This document shows positions 24,891-36,600 of a stretch of 64,000 nt of DNA, in pieces. The position numbers and the translations under genes are program-made. Location of the stretch: the NCBI RefSeq assembly GCF_035594125.1, contig NC_087161.1:8669501-8733500 (forward strand), given 5' to 3'. Numbering within the stretch: position 1 is the stretch's first letter; the number at the start of each line of letters is the position of its first letter. The notes beneath the pieces were generated by a model. It worked only from the letters and a program-made list of their open reading frames with translations. It was not told the DNA's origin and did not search any database. Origin of the DNA: Scylla paramamosain. Lineage: Eukaryota; Arthropoda; Malacostraca; Decapoda; Portunidae.

Positions 24891-25235
24891 ATGACTGCTA
24901 GGTTAAAGCATTATATAGGGCGTAAGAGAAGTATATATAGGAGATTAAGGGCAGGTGAAGAAGTTTTAAGGACACAATATAATGAATTAGTTAGAACAGT
25001 CAGGAAGTTAACGAGGAAAGCTAAGGACAATTATGAATCAAAGGTAGCCAGCCAGGCGAAGACGGACCCCAAGGAATTTTATCAGGTATACAGGACGAAA
25101 AATAAGGATACTGTAGGTCTATTAAAGGCAACAGAGGGGGAGCTGGTTAGTTCTGGGGAGGAGATTGGCAAACTTCTGAATGATTATTTTTTTAACTGTC
25201 TTCACCCAGGAAAACATGCAGGATATGCCAGATAG
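24891..25235 (+). pseudogene. CR1-B ORF2 continuation after in-frame TGA
   Basis: Directly after TGA, ATG opens a frame in the same phase: MTARLKHYIGRKRSIYRRLR..., the segment preceding the RT in CR1 proteins. The upstream frame ends NDPK; relatives usually have Trp at the next position, so TGG to TGA is the likely change. The frame ends by frameshift at 25235 (HAGYAR), short of the RT core. Confidence 0.8.
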
Positions 25236-25297
25236 TGAACAGGTGTTTAGAGCAGATGAGAATGAGAAGCTGACATATTTCCATAACTAGGGAGATA

Positions 25298-25516
25298 GTG
25301 GAACAGGAGATAGATAGGCTAAAAAAGTTCAAGTCACCAGGACCTGATGAAATATATCCCAGAGTACTTAAAGAATGTAAAGAGATTATTAGTGAGCCGT
25401 TAGTTTCTGTCTTTAGGAAATCACTGGAGTCGGGTGAGGTACCAGTAATGTGGAGTCAGGCTAATGTAGTACCCATCTTTAAGAAAGGAGATAAAACTTT
25501 AGCGTCTAATTTATAG
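25298..25516 (+). pseudogene. CR1-B RT, fingers fragment
   Basis: Contains LKKFKSPGPDEIYPRVLKE, the SPGPD block opening the RT, and VPIFKKGDK. A frameshift at about 25510 moves the next block (NYRPVSLTS) into another frame. Confidence 0.85.
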
Positions 25517-25602
25517 ACCTGTCAGCTTAACTTCAGTTGTAGGTAAAATGTTAGAGTCAATAATAGCGAGGAACATTAGGGAACATTTAGACAAAACATA
25601 AC

Positions 25603-26442
25603 TTGATAAATCAGTCACCGCATGGCTTCATGAAGGGGAAGTCTTGCCTGACAAACTTGTTAAGTTTTTACAGTAAGGTGTACGAGGCAGAAGATAATGG
25701 TGATAGTTATGATATCTTATATCTGGACTTTAGTAAAGCATTTGACAAGGTACCTCATCAAAGGCCCCTGAGAAAGGTTAGGGCACACGGGGTAGATGGG
25801 AAAGTGTTAGGCTGGATAGGGTCATGGCTTGGTAACAGGCGACAGAGAGTGGTAATAAACGGCTCGAAATCCGAGTGGGGTCATGTAATTAGTGGGGTGC
25901 CACAGGGATCAGTATTAGGGCCATTGTTATTTCTAGTGTATATTAATGACTTGGATAGTGGAATTAGTAGTGATGTTAGTAAATTTGCGGATGACACAAA
26001 GATAGGTAGATTAATTAGGTCAGAATCGGATGCCATCGCCTTGCAGGCAGACTTAGATAGAATGAATGAATGGACGGATAGATGGCAAATGCAATTTAAT
26101 ATCAATAAATGCAAAGTGCTTAGCGTAGGTAGAGGAAACCCACACAATAGGTACACATTAGACAACCAAACTCTGGTAGGTACAGGGTACGAGAAAGATT
26201 TAGGAGTTATAGTTAGCTCTGAACTCCGTCTAGGGAAACAATGCATAGAAGCCAGAAACAAGGGAAATAGGGTACTAGGATTAATTTTTAGGAGTGTTAA
26301 AAGTAGAAGGCCGGAAGTAATATTAAAGTTATACTTGGCGCTGGTCAGACCTCATCTAGACTACGCGGTGCAGTTCTTTCTGGTCCCCACATTACAGGAA
26401 AGATATAGGTCTATTAGAATCAGTACAGAGGAGAATGACTAA
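25603..26442 (+). pseudogene. CR1-B RT, palm and thumb
   Basis: 279 codons with motif A LDFSKAFD (41-48), GVPQGS (98-103) and the catalytic FADD (128-131), then the LGVIVSSELR and RPHLDYAVQFF thumb segments. All catalytic aspartates are present, so the enzyme was lost through frameshifts rather than active-site change. Breaks at about 25550-25600 and 26390-26440 separate it from its neighbours. Confidence 0.9.
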
Positions 26443-26800
26443 AAGGATGCAGGGGATGAGGAGTATTCCTTACGAGGCGAGGTTGAAGCTGTTAAATTTA
26501 CATTCTTTAGAGAGACGTAGGTTAAGAGGGGACCTGATAGAAGTCTTTAAGTGGTATAAGGGTTATAACAAGGGAGATGTAAGCAAAATTCTTAGGATCA
26601 GCAACCAGGGTAGAACAAGAAATAACGGGTTCAAGCTTGAAAAATTTAGGTTTAGGAAAAAGATAGGAAAAAATTGGTTCTCAAATAGAGTGGTAGATGA
26701 GTGGAACGAACTCAGTAATCATGTAGTTAGTGCTAGGACACTAGAGAGCTTTAAGAGAAGATTAGATAAATTTATGGATGGGGATAGCAGATGGATATAG
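26435..26800 (+). pseudogene. CR1-B ORF2 C-terminus
   Basis: Reads MTKRMQGMRSIPYEARLKLL, LERRRLRGDLIEVFKW, GKNWFSNRVVDEWNELSNHV and ends LDKFMDGDSRWI-stop, the canonical CR1 C-terminus. The 3' UTR follows for under 90 bases to the octamer repeats. Confidence 0.9.
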
Positions 26801-26862
26801 GTAGGTGTGTTTCATACAGGGACTGCCACGTGTAAGCCTGGTCGCTTCTTGCAGCTTCCCTT

Positions 26863-26887
26863 ATTTCTTATGTTCTTATGTTCTTAT
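26863..26887 (+). repeat. CR1 terminal octamer repeat
   Basis: TTCTTATG-type octamers, about three copies, form the 3' end. CR1-clade elements characteristically end in short tandem octamers instead of poly(A). Confidence 0.85.
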
Positions 26888-27064
26888 GAAGTGTTAATTT
26901 CATTTGTACTGTTTGGTGGCCTTCGCAACGAAGGCCTCGAGAATAGAACAAACACGACCAGACTACTCAGCAAGAAAAGGCGCCATGTCTAAACTAGCCA
27001 GCTATAGCGCCAAGCCACTGCTCTCTAAACACGTTCGTTCGCTAGGAACTCTGACCAGAGACTG

Positions 27065-27595
27065 AGTTTTTCTCAGCCCCCAGCTGTTAACTCTGTACAA
27101 GGGCCTTATCCGTCCATATATGGAGTATGCTACACGTGTAATTAGGGGAGGAGTTCCACTCATACTGCTATTTTAGACAAGGTGGAATCAAAAGCTTTAC
27201 GTTTTATCAATTCGTTTCCTCTAACTTGACTCTTCAGTCTCTTTCTCATCGCCGCAGTGTTCCATCTCTTGCTATTTTCTAACGTTATTTTCATACTAAC
27301 TTCATTTGTTAACTGCATGCCTTCCCTCCTCCCGCGGCTTCGCTGCACTCTTATTTCTCTCATCCCTATTTTGTCCACCTCTCTAATGCAAGAGTTAACC
27401 AATGTTCTCAATCATTCAGCCCTTTCTCTGGTAAAGTCTGGAATTTCCTGCTTGATTTTCTATTTCCTCCTTCCTATGAATTGAACTCTTTGAAGAGGGA
27501 GATTTCAAGACACTTAAGGGTATCCTTCAATTTCCGATGATTCTTTTGAAGTCTGCCAGTGACCCTCTTAAAAAAAAAAAAAAAAAAAAAAAAAA
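27065..27595 (+). mobile_element. F1 retrotransposon, right piece of interrupted copy 6
   Basis: Continues from AGTTTTTCTCAGCC through the conserved C-terminal region (LSFIPIL..., TSLMQELT in one frame) to a poly(A) of about 26 bases at 27570-27595. Frameshifted throughout. A (TA)n array begins at the tail end. Confidence 0.88.
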
Positions 27596-27596
27596 G

Positions 27597-27710
<114 letters not shown>

Positions 27711-28089
27711 TTGGATAAAATATTTCTTTTGTAATTCAATGTTTTTCTTTTTTTTTGCTCACCGGATATCTCGTGATACTAATAACATCATTATTTTGTT
27801 TTCCTATAAATACACATAAAGCAAAATGTATGAATGATATGTGATTCCTTTCATGAAAAAATCAAATTATCTTTTGGAACTAGAATTGATAAATGCTAAC
27901 GAAAGAACCCACTTTATTTTTTGTGGTATTTTTTGGAAGCAGTCATTGATTTCAGCATTTTACTGAATTACTGATAAATGAACTGACAACACACTTTATT
28001 TTATCTCTTGTGGTACTTTTGGAAGCACTCATTCTAATGCAAGGTCTTTCAGCATTTTAGAAACAGAATTCTGCAATCTTCTTACCTAC
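27711..28089. other. Flank of piggyBac remnant with an imperfect direct repeat
   Basis: CACTTTATTTT...TTGTGGTA...TTTTGGAAGCA...CATT occurs at about 27910-27960 and again at 27992-28060. It may be the 3' non-coding part of the piggyBac element; no terminal inverted repeat was identified. Confidence 0.35.
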
Positions 28090-29486
28090 AGCACAGCTTT
28101 CTGGAAAATAGATTCTGTTTCAGGAACATAAAGCGATGGGCCAGGTCGTGCATCTGCTTTCGGTCTTGGCTACGACTGCTTTAGCATTACGGTGACTAAG
28201 CTTCTTCGAAAATCCTTCTGCTTTGATTCATGATCCGTTGTTAGCTGGTAAACTCTCCAGCTGAATACACTGCAGTGTTTATTGCATTGAGTAGCAGAGT
28301 TCAGTCCCATTTTTTTTGCCAAGAATAGTAGGCCTGTAGTCTGCTAGTGATCTGTCCAATAAATCTACTCCTCTCTCATGGATGAGAAACCAATACTGAT
28401 CCTTTGTTTTTTACCCTTCGTCGTAACTGGCTCCACTCCATCAGCATTGCTACAAAGGGTTATGACAGAGTTGTCATTCCGTCTCTCAATTTACATCTGA
28501 CCGTTAATCATATGAACCTTTTTCAGTCCTCTTCATGTCTGCGTCCGTCTTCAGTGGTCATCCATTTATGCAATTTTGTCTAATAGCGCCAGTAGCTCTG
28601 TACCCAAGAGTTTTCAGCTTTGCTATGAGATCATATGACGTGAAGAAGTTATCAAAATAGATGTGGTGGGAGGCTGGGTTTTCGCAGACTTTCAGGCAGC
28701 CCATAACAGTTCCTGTTCCTAGTTGACCTTTGCACGTCTCGGTCTTCCCTTCATATACAGTAACTTTGTAACTAGCAATGAACTAGCAATTATCCAGCAT
28801 TTATAACCAAATCGAATTAGCTTTCATTTTATAAATTGCTTGCATGAATATCTCCAAAAATATGGCACCATGGACTCATCTATGCTAAGATATTCATGTG
28901 TACACCAAACATGAACAAAGACAGATTTAGTCATTCATACAACGGCTTGATTTTTGCCACATTGCTTGAGTCAACTGATTGATTATTTATTAGCTGCATG
29001 GAAAACACATTTGAATCTTTTAAACCGATTATGTCTCATTGTTTCAGCAAAAGCAGGGCATAACAGATCAGGTAATTTGCTCCAAGAATCCTTCTCACTA
29101 GTACGCATGGTGTAACCATAAGCTGCAAATCTATGAAACTGTATATTTTCTAACTAGTTATTTGGAAATCTGGCATTTCCTTGTCTCTTTTAGCATGCCT
29201 AGTAGTCTCACAAACAATATGTTGAAGCATGTTCTGAAATACTTTCACAAAAACAGTTCACTCCGAAGCCCCACCGAAATCAGGGGACTTCTTTAGGAGC
29301 GACTGTTTTGCTCTTTCATATTTGTCTTGTTGTAAATTTGGTTGAGAGGATTATAAAATTATATGCTTCCATTTAAACAGACTGTTTTCCTGCTTTTTCC
29401 TTGATGTTTGCAAGGTGACATCTTCATCAGATTCCTCATATATAAGATCAACTTTACCAGCGACTTCTACTGGCATTGTTCCATCA
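28090..29486 (-). pseudogene. piggyBac-type transposase pseudogene (main part)
   Basis: Minus-strand frames give, in order, SLFKWKH, SEKDSWSKLPDL, ETMRHNRFKRFKCVFH, SIDESMVPYFWRYSCKQFIK, KGQLGTGTVMGCLKVCENPA, HHIYFDNFFTSYDLIAKLKT, LGYRATGAIRQN, DLLDRSLADYRPTI and AVYSWRVYQLT. These are the landmarks of piggyBac transposases of the PGBD3 type; the DES and DNF blocks carry catalytic aspartates. Stops and frameshifts occur every 20-60 codons, so it is long dead. The N-terminal part continues at 32056 beyond an F1 insertion. Confidence 0.85.
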
Positions 29487-32055
29487 TTTTTTTTTTTTTT
29501 TTATGTAGGAAGGACACCGGCCAAGGGCATCAAAAATCCAATAATAAAAAGCCCACTGAGATGCCGGTCCCCGAATAAGGTCTGATTCAGTAGTCAAAAA
29601 TTGAAAGATAAGTGTCTTGAAAACTCCCTCTTGAAGGAATTCAAGTCATAGAAAGGTGGAAATATAGGAGCAGGCAGAGAGTTCCAATGTTTACCAGAGA
29701 AAGGGATGAGTGACTGAGAGAATACTTGTTAACTCTTGCATTAGAGAAGTGGACAGAATAGGGGTAAGAGAAAAAAAAAAAGTCGTGCAGTGAGGCCGCG
29801 GGAGGAGGGGAGGCATGCAGTTAGCAAGATCAGAAGGGTAGTTAGCATGAAAATAGCGGTAGATGACAGCTAGAGATGCAACATTGCGGCGATGAGAAAG
29901 AGGTTGAAGACAGTCAGTTAGAGAAGAACAGTTGATGAGACGAAAAGCTTTTGATTACACCCTGTCTAAAATAGCAGTATGAGTGGAACCCCCGAAAACA
30001 TGAGAAGCATACTCCATGCATGGATGGATAAGGCCCTTATGCAAAGTTAGCATCTGGGGCGGGGGTGAAAAAAAACTGGCGGAAACGTTCTCAGAACACC
30101 TAACTTCATAGAAGCTGTTTTAGCTAGAGATGAGATGTGAAGTTTCCAATTTAGATTATAAGAAAAGAGAAGAAGAGGTGGACAGTTGAGTGTAATTGAA
30201 AAAGAGGGGGATAGCTGTCTGGAAGGTTGTATAGATAAACAGATAGATGGGGGAATTGAGTTTCTGAGGCATTGGAAATCACAAAGTTTGCTCTGCCTCA
30301 ATAAGAATTTTTAAAGAGAGCAGAATTCAGGCGTTCTGTGGATTCCCTGCGTGAATTGTTTACTTCCTGAAGGGTTGAACGTCTATGAAAGGATGTGGAA
30401 AAGTGCAGGGTGGTATCATCAGCGTAGGAGTGGATAAGACAAGAAGTTTGGTTTACAAGATCATTGATAAATAATAAGAAGAGAGTGGGTGACAGGGCAT
30501 AAATCTGAGGAACATGACTGTTAATAGATTTAGGCGAAGAACAGTGACCGTCTACCACAGCATCAATAGAGCGGTCAGAAAAGAAACTTGAGATGAAGTT
30601 ACAGAGAGAAGGATAGAAGTCGTAGGAGGGTAGTTTGGAGATCAAAGATTTGTGCCAAAATCAATTAAAAGCTTTTGATATATATAAGGCAAAGGCAAAA
30701 GTATCACCAATATCGCTAAAATATTATGATTTAGACTCCGTAAGGAAAGTGAGATCACCAGTAGAGCGGGCCTAATGAAACCCATACTGGTGATCAGATA
30801 GAAGGTTGAAGGTAGATAAAAAAAAAAAAATTAGGTAGGCAGGAAATTAAAGTAATAATTGGTCACCTTTTTTAGGAACAGGCTGAATGTAGGCAAACTT
30901 CCAGCAAGAAAGAAAGGTAAATGTTGACAGACAAGAGTTGAAAGAGTTTGACTAGGCAATGTGCAAGCACAGAGGCGCAATTTCGGAGAACAATAGGAGA
31001 GATCCCATCAGGTACATAAACCTTTCGAGGGTTTAGGCTAGCGAGGGCATGGAAAACATCGTTGCGAAAAATTTTAATAGGTAGCATGAAGTAGTCAGAG
31101 GGTGGAGGAGACGGAGGAACAAGCCCAAGTCCAAGGCAAATTTTTTTAGCAAAGGTTTAAGCGAAGAGTTCAGCTTTAGAGATAGATGTGATAGCAGTGG
31201 TGCCATTTGGTTGAAATAAAGGAGGGAAAGAAGAAGAAGCAAAGTTACTGGAAATGTGTTTGGCTAGATGCCAGAAGTCACAAGGGGAGTTAGATCTTGA
31301 GGGATTTTGACACTTCCTATTGATGAGTAAATTTTTCGCTAATTAGAGAACTTGGCATGGTTCCAGGCAGAAATATAAAGGGAATGAGATTCTGGTGATG
31401 GAAGGCTCAAATACCTTTTGTGGGCCATCTCTCTATCATAGGTAGCACGAGAAAAGGCTGTGTTAAACTAAGTTTTGGAGGATTTAGGTCGAGAAAAATA
31501 GTGCGGAATGTACGCCTCCATGCCAGACACTATCATCTCTTGTTATGCGCTCGGCACACAGAGACGGTCTCTAACAAGGAAGCAGTAATCATTCCAAGGA
31601 AAATCAGCAAAATGCCTCCAACTAGTAGAGGCAAAACACCAAAGGCACCTCCGCTTAGGTGGTTCCTGAGCTATAGGGCAAGATAATATATGAAATTGTG
31701 AATGGAGGAGCCCAACGGAGAAGAGAGGGCAACAGAAGGATTAGAGGTTAGGAAAAGGTCAAGAATGTTGGGTGTATCTCCATGACGGTCAGGAATATGA
31801 GTAGGGTGTTGCACCAATTGCTCTAGATTGTGGAGGATAGCAAAGTTGAAGGCTAGTTTACCAGGATGGTCAGTGAAGGGAGAGGAAAGTCAAAGCTGGC
31901 GGTGAAGATTGAAGTCTTCAAGAATGGAGATCTCCGCAAAAAGGAAGAGTCAGAATGTGCTCGAATTTGGAAACTAAGTAGTCAAAGAATTTCTCATAGT
32001 CAGAGGAGTTAGGTGAGAGATATAGGTACAGATAAATTTAGTTTGAGGTTAAGTT
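29487..32055 (-). mobile_element. F1 retrotransposon inserted in the piggyBac pseudogene (copy 7)
   Basis: The minus strand runs from the A tail (T run at 29488-29502, next to ATGTAGGAAGGACACCGG) back to CTCAAACTAAATTTATCTG of the endonuclease at about 32050. Blocks seen: C-terminal SSLAKTASMKLGVLR, YADD within 30298-30645, NPRKVYVPDGISPIVLRNC at 30872-31087, LGLFLRLLHP region, and the RRC/FNTACS region near 31440. It is heavily frameshifted. It separates the piggyBac segments GDDN and DGTMPVEV. Confidence 0.88.
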
Positions 32056-32230
32056 GTCATCACCAAGCTGTTCTATATCACTTTTTTTCACCTCCTCCTG
32101 GTGGACCAGTTATCACAATATCAGTATCCCATTCTATACCCTGAACAAAATCAATGGCGTCTCTTAGAAATCATTAGGAATTAAGTTTTGGTCCATAAAA
32201 CGCCCCGGTCTCCATCCTGCTGTTCTGGAA
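32056..32230 (-). pseudogene. piggyBac-type transposase pseudogene, N-terminal piece
   Basis: On the minus strand short frames read VQGIEWDTDIVI-like residues and VKKSDIEQLGDDN, acidic N-terminal sequence which continues, after F1 is skipped, at DGTMPVEVAGKVDLIYEESDEDV (29486-29400). The continuity across the F1 insertion is the main support. Confidence 0.65.
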
Positions 32231-32689
32231 AAAAATAAATAAATAATAATAAATAGATAAATAAAAACAAAAATAAAGTTATTACATATCTACAGAGTTG
32301 TTAAGGTATTTATAATCTGAAGATAAAGGGAGGGAGCATAGAATATTGCTATGAGTTGCCCAGTGGTTACCTATATAGTCACTCAATTTCGTCTTTACTT
32401 CAAGAACATCATAGCAGTGATGCAGATGAGCGCTATATGTGATTCCTCTAACATCCAAGAAGTGAATTACAGAGCTTTGCCTTCAGGAGAATCTGCGTAG
32501 CTCATACATATTATTATTTCAATCCAGTTTTTTTCAGAGAAATAATTCATCAAAACACAACACATTATTATGAAATGCCATCATCCAAGTATTCCATATG
32601 ATCTAGAGAAGAGAAGTGCAGGGGACCTAACCTTGAGAAAAGCTGCATGATACTGAAAAGCATTCTGAAAAGCATTATACAAAATTTTT
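32231..32689. other. Unassigned sequence
   Basis: A-rich start (TAAATAAATAAT) then no recognisable feature; could include the 5' end of the piggyBac element. Confidence 0.25.
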
Positions 32690-32900
32690 GAAGTGTCTTG
32701 AAACCTCCCTTTTAAACAGTACATGTAAAAGATAAGAGCAGACAGAGAATTCCAGAGTTTACTAATAAAAGGAATGAAAAATAAAGGATACTAGTTAACT
32801 CTTCAATTAAGGAATATGGCGGAGAAACGGTAGAAAAACCTTGTACGGCGAGGTCACAGGAGTGGTGAAAGCAAGCATTTAGAAACATCAAAAGAGCAAT
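32690..32900 (-). mobile_element. F1 retrotransposon, 3' piece of interrupted copy 8
   Basis: AGTGTCTTGAAACCTCCCTT and following bases match the F1 C-terminal coding end on the minus strand, to AGAGCAAT at 32900. The next F1 bases (TTAGCGTGAA, canonical TTAGCATGAA) are at 33824, after a DNA transposon. Confidence 0.85.
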
Positions 32901-33189
32901 GGGGAGTTTGATAAACTAGTGAGTGTCACCAGCAGGCAGCAACAGACATATCCCCTTCTCACACATACGAACAATATCAAATATGTCAACAGTGTCATTC
33001 TATATACATGAAGATGCAATGAGCTTATATAATATACTTTTCTATACAATTCCTGAACAAAAGTGATTTTCTAGTGAATTGGCATTTAGATTTATTTAGC
33101 CATCTCGAGATTTCCCCCCAAAAAAGTACACCATTGTTCGGAAGCGTATTAATATAGACGACAGTAAAAATGAAGACAACATGTCTGTC

Positions 33190-33234
<45 letters not shown>

Positions 33235-33822
33235 ATAAATCAACTTCCTAGTATATGGAAACAACAATTTTATTTAAAAATAGGCAACTTGAGTGTCCTG
33301 GCGAGAGTACTGCTACACATCTAACCAAAACAAACATCTGACTGGCCGGCCTTAGTTGAAGTTAACAAATAAATAGTTGCACAGCCAGTTAATTCCTGCT
33401 GCAGTGTCCATGCCATTAATCCATAAACGTGTGGCTTCCTGTATTCCTCTCCCGTTACGCCAGAGCTGTCCTGAGAGAAATATTTGTTTTGGTGTTCAAT
33501 TAGTTTGCCATGTTGCTCGCTTCCTGAAAGAGATGATAAAATCCCCACGAAAATAACCATATCCTTATTTTTATCTTTTCATTGTCCAAATCAATAGCTT
33601 TTAGATTTTTATATTTAAAATCTTTATAACAGTTTTACTAAATAATCTCGAGAAATATTTTATTTTTCTGTCGATGAAGTCGATGCAGAATTTCTAAAGT
33701 ATCATAACGATCAATGTTCTATACATATGTATGGGCTTTACAATAACAATATTTTAGCTCTCATGTCACTAGAGAACATGGAGTAGCGACGACATTTGAC
33801 AGATTAGTTCCGAAAACTCCCC
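32901..33822. mobile_element. DNA transposon-like element, TIRs starting GGGGAGTTT, AT target duplication
   Basis: The 922-base insertion starts GGGGAGTTTGATAAACTA and, read from the other end, GGGGAGTTTTCGGAACTA. Both flanks are AT, and the F1 sequence is continuous when one AT and the element are removed. It holds a (TTA)n array (33190-33233) but no recognisable transposase; a 79-codon minus frame at 33321-33560 has no known domain. Two-base AT duplications are reported for ISL2EU-type elements, but I do not rely on that for a family name. Confidence 0.65.
33190..33233. repeat. (TTA)n microsatellite
   Basis: About 43 bases of ATT repeats. Confidence 0.9.
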
Positions 33823-34360
<538 letters not shown>

Positions 34361-34955
34361 AGAAACCATATTAAAATGTTTTTTCTCCTTTCCTATTGTT
34401 AAATTGTAATCATAATGTGGTGGACTTCTTTATGGCAGTCACTTGGGTCTTTAAACTGAGGTACCTATTGTATGGTGTCGACATTTTTGCTGGGTCTGTA
34501 GAAATAAACAACGCAAGGTGTCTTATGTGTGGCTCGTTTCTGTACCTCGCCCTGTCCGTCTACATCACCCTCACAAGGATGTCCGATAGTGCAATAACTA
34601 TTACAGAAATTCTTAACTTTTCCCAATACTACTTACGGCTCATTTTTCCGTACCCTTCTAATTTTATTACGCATACATAAGATTTTTCCATTGTTACTTT
34701 TATAAATATGTAATACCTCGTTTGTGGCTTTTATGTTTCTTTTACGCTGTCCTTTGTCCGTCCATACATTTTCTCTATATTAAGCCTCTTCAACCTTATG
34801 ATAATTACAATTTCTTTATTTCCCTTCACCTTTCCTCTCTCACCGAAGCGTCCATTGAATTTGTTTTCCACTAAAGTGACAACATAACACATGTTAAAAG
34901 ATTTATTACCGTGCCGTTTGAGTTTCCCACTAGAGGGCATGACGCTAACAATTTT
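34361..34955. other. Unassigned sequence
   Basis: A 94-codon open frame at 34396-34680 has a hydrophobic stretch but no recognised domain or gene signal. Confidence 0.25.
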
Positions 34956-34956
34956 A

Positions 34957-35059
34957 TTTATTTATTTATTTATTTATTTATTATTATTATTATTTTTTTC
35001 GTGTAATGACCTCTGTTTTCAATTTCAGTTTTTACTCAACTATGGGATACATTGATTCT

Positions 35060-35117
<58 letters not shown>

Positions 35118-35127
35118 ATAATAATTA

Positions 35128-35193
<66 letters not shown>
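34957..35193. repeat. (TTTA)n and (TTA)n microsatellites
   Basis: TTTA/TTA at 34957-35000, and TTA repeats with an internal AATAATAATTATCA interruption at 35064-35193. Confidence 0.92.
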
Positions 35194-36123
35194 TTGTTGT
35201 TAATGGTGTTAATAATATTTTTTTGTTTGTTTATTTACTATTATTTTTTATTAGCATTTGTTTTCATGTCAAGCAATAGAGAAAATAATAAATGACCGTT
35301 GATTGTTCAATTTAAGCTATAAAGTCTTGAATTACAATTAGTCTTGAGTTGGGAAATCTGTGTGATTACACTTTCTAGTAGCAGCAACTTCAGTCATTAA
35401 ATCTTATCAATGCAATACAACTGCTAGAGTATCCTTGTACAGCAGAGAAGGAAGATTAATGTTTAGTTGAGTTCTGCTCAACTCATTGACAGGTATATGC
35501 TCGTTTACACAAATCTTGAAAGCTCTGAGACTACTTGGCAACTAGGACAAGTGCACTGACAGATGAGTGGCGAGCATGAGGTTGTCGTCACACTGCCTTT
35601 CAGTTAATTCAATGTTCCAGTCCTTAAGTTATTAACCGGTACAAATTAGACCGTAAATGAGAACATTATTTAGTTATTCAATGCAATGATGACGACTGAC
35701 TATTTTGAGTAAGAGAAATAAGAACATGTATTTTTGCACACGAGTTGTTTCTTGACAAAAGACCTAGTTACAATTTGGCGATAAGGTATTCACGATATTC
35801 TCGATATACATGTACGTACTGTGTGTTATTAAACTAATGTAAACTGAATCCATTTCCATCCACATGAAAGTAGTTCCTCAAGCAAACAAAGAAAGTAAAT
35901 AAATAAAATAAAATAAAATGATAATAAAATAAATAAGTATTCTCATGAATATTTGTATAACATGACGGCAGGTTGTAATATGGTTTTGTCGACACTTAAA
36001 AGATTGGTAACAGTAACATTCACGCAGTCCTGACACAGTTGGCTTGCAGTATACAGAGTACCTAGAAATATAAATTTATAATTGATTACTTTACCAAAGA
36101 AGAATTCAAGTTAACACGAAGAA

Positions 36124-36125
<2 letters not shown>
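35194..36125. other. Unassigned AT-rich sequence
   Basis: No gene, RNA or element recognised on either strand. Confidence 0.25.

Positions 36126-36126
<1 letters not shown>

Positions 36127-36204
<78 letters not shown>
36127..36204. repeat. (TC)n microsatellite at an F1 edge
   Basis: About 78 bases of TC repeats that pass directly into F1 at the codons following the native CTCTCTCTCACC stretch. Confidence 0.95.
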
Positions 36205-36207
<3 letters not shown>

Positions 36208-36600
36208 ACCATAAGATTACATTTCTTGCTATCTTTTATGGCTACTTTCATGCCAGTACCTTTGCTGACCTTGCTAACAGCATGCCTTGCCCCTCCCGCG
36301 GCCTCGTTGCACAAGGCCGCGGGCCTTGTGCAACCCTGATGCACCTGATGTCCCTGATGCAAGAATTAAACAATACTCTGTCTTTCATCCCTTTTACTGG
36401 TAAACTTTGGAACTCCCTGCCTGCTTCTGTTTTTCCTCTTGCTTATAATTTAAAAAATCTTTCAAGAGGGGGGTTTCAAGACACTTCCTGTGATGATTTT
36501 GGATACTGCTTTGAACTCTCCTCTTTAGGGACTGGCATATTCAGAAGGCCTTTTTTTTCCACTTTTTTTTTTTTTCAACCTTGACTACGGCCAATTTTGC
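36205..36600 (+). mobile_element. F1 retrotransposon, 3' end fragment (copy 9)
   Basis: Begins at the ...ATTTCTTGCTATCTTTTAT segment (F1: ATCTAGCTGTCTTCTAC) and carries [16 protein letters not shown], ending in T-rich sequence. A 16-base duplication (GCCGCGGGCCTTGTGCA) is seen near 36298-36335. Confidence 0.8.

Larger units (their letters stand above)
22599..26887 (+). mobile_element. CR1-B, complete CR1 retrotransposon inserted in CR1-A
   Basis: 4289 bases from CAGTCTCAGCC to the TTCTTATG octamer repeats. Flanks are GAAGT on both sides (22594-22598 and 26888-26892), and the interrupted CR1-A rejoins exactly. Contents: a 5' UTR of about 130 bases, ORF1 with an esterase-like domain, ORF2 with endonuclease and RT in several frames, and a short 3' UTR. 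Multiple frameshifts and one in-frame TGA show it is now inactive. Confidence 0.93.
19562..27064 (-). mobile_element. CR1-A, full-length-ended CR1 retrotransposon inserted in F1, itself interrupted
   Basis: On the minus strand the 5' end is at 27064 (starting CAGTCTCTGG) and the 3' end at 19562 (imperfect TTCTTATG repeats). Its own sequence is 27064-26888, 22598-21651 and 20985-19562. The gaps are CR1-B (22599-26887, duplication GAAGT) and a solo LTR (20986-21650). Beside these insertions CR1-A lacks the region between the first codons of ORF1 and the PPTSKEEI block of the endonuclease, an internal deletion of roughly 1.3 kb by comparison with CR1-B. The whole is flanked by AGTTTT. Confidence 0.9.

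Noticed and set aside
33321..33560. 79-codon minus frame as a transposase remnant of the AT-flanked element
   Set aside because: No DDE or zinc-finger pattern; too short and without relatives that I recognise.
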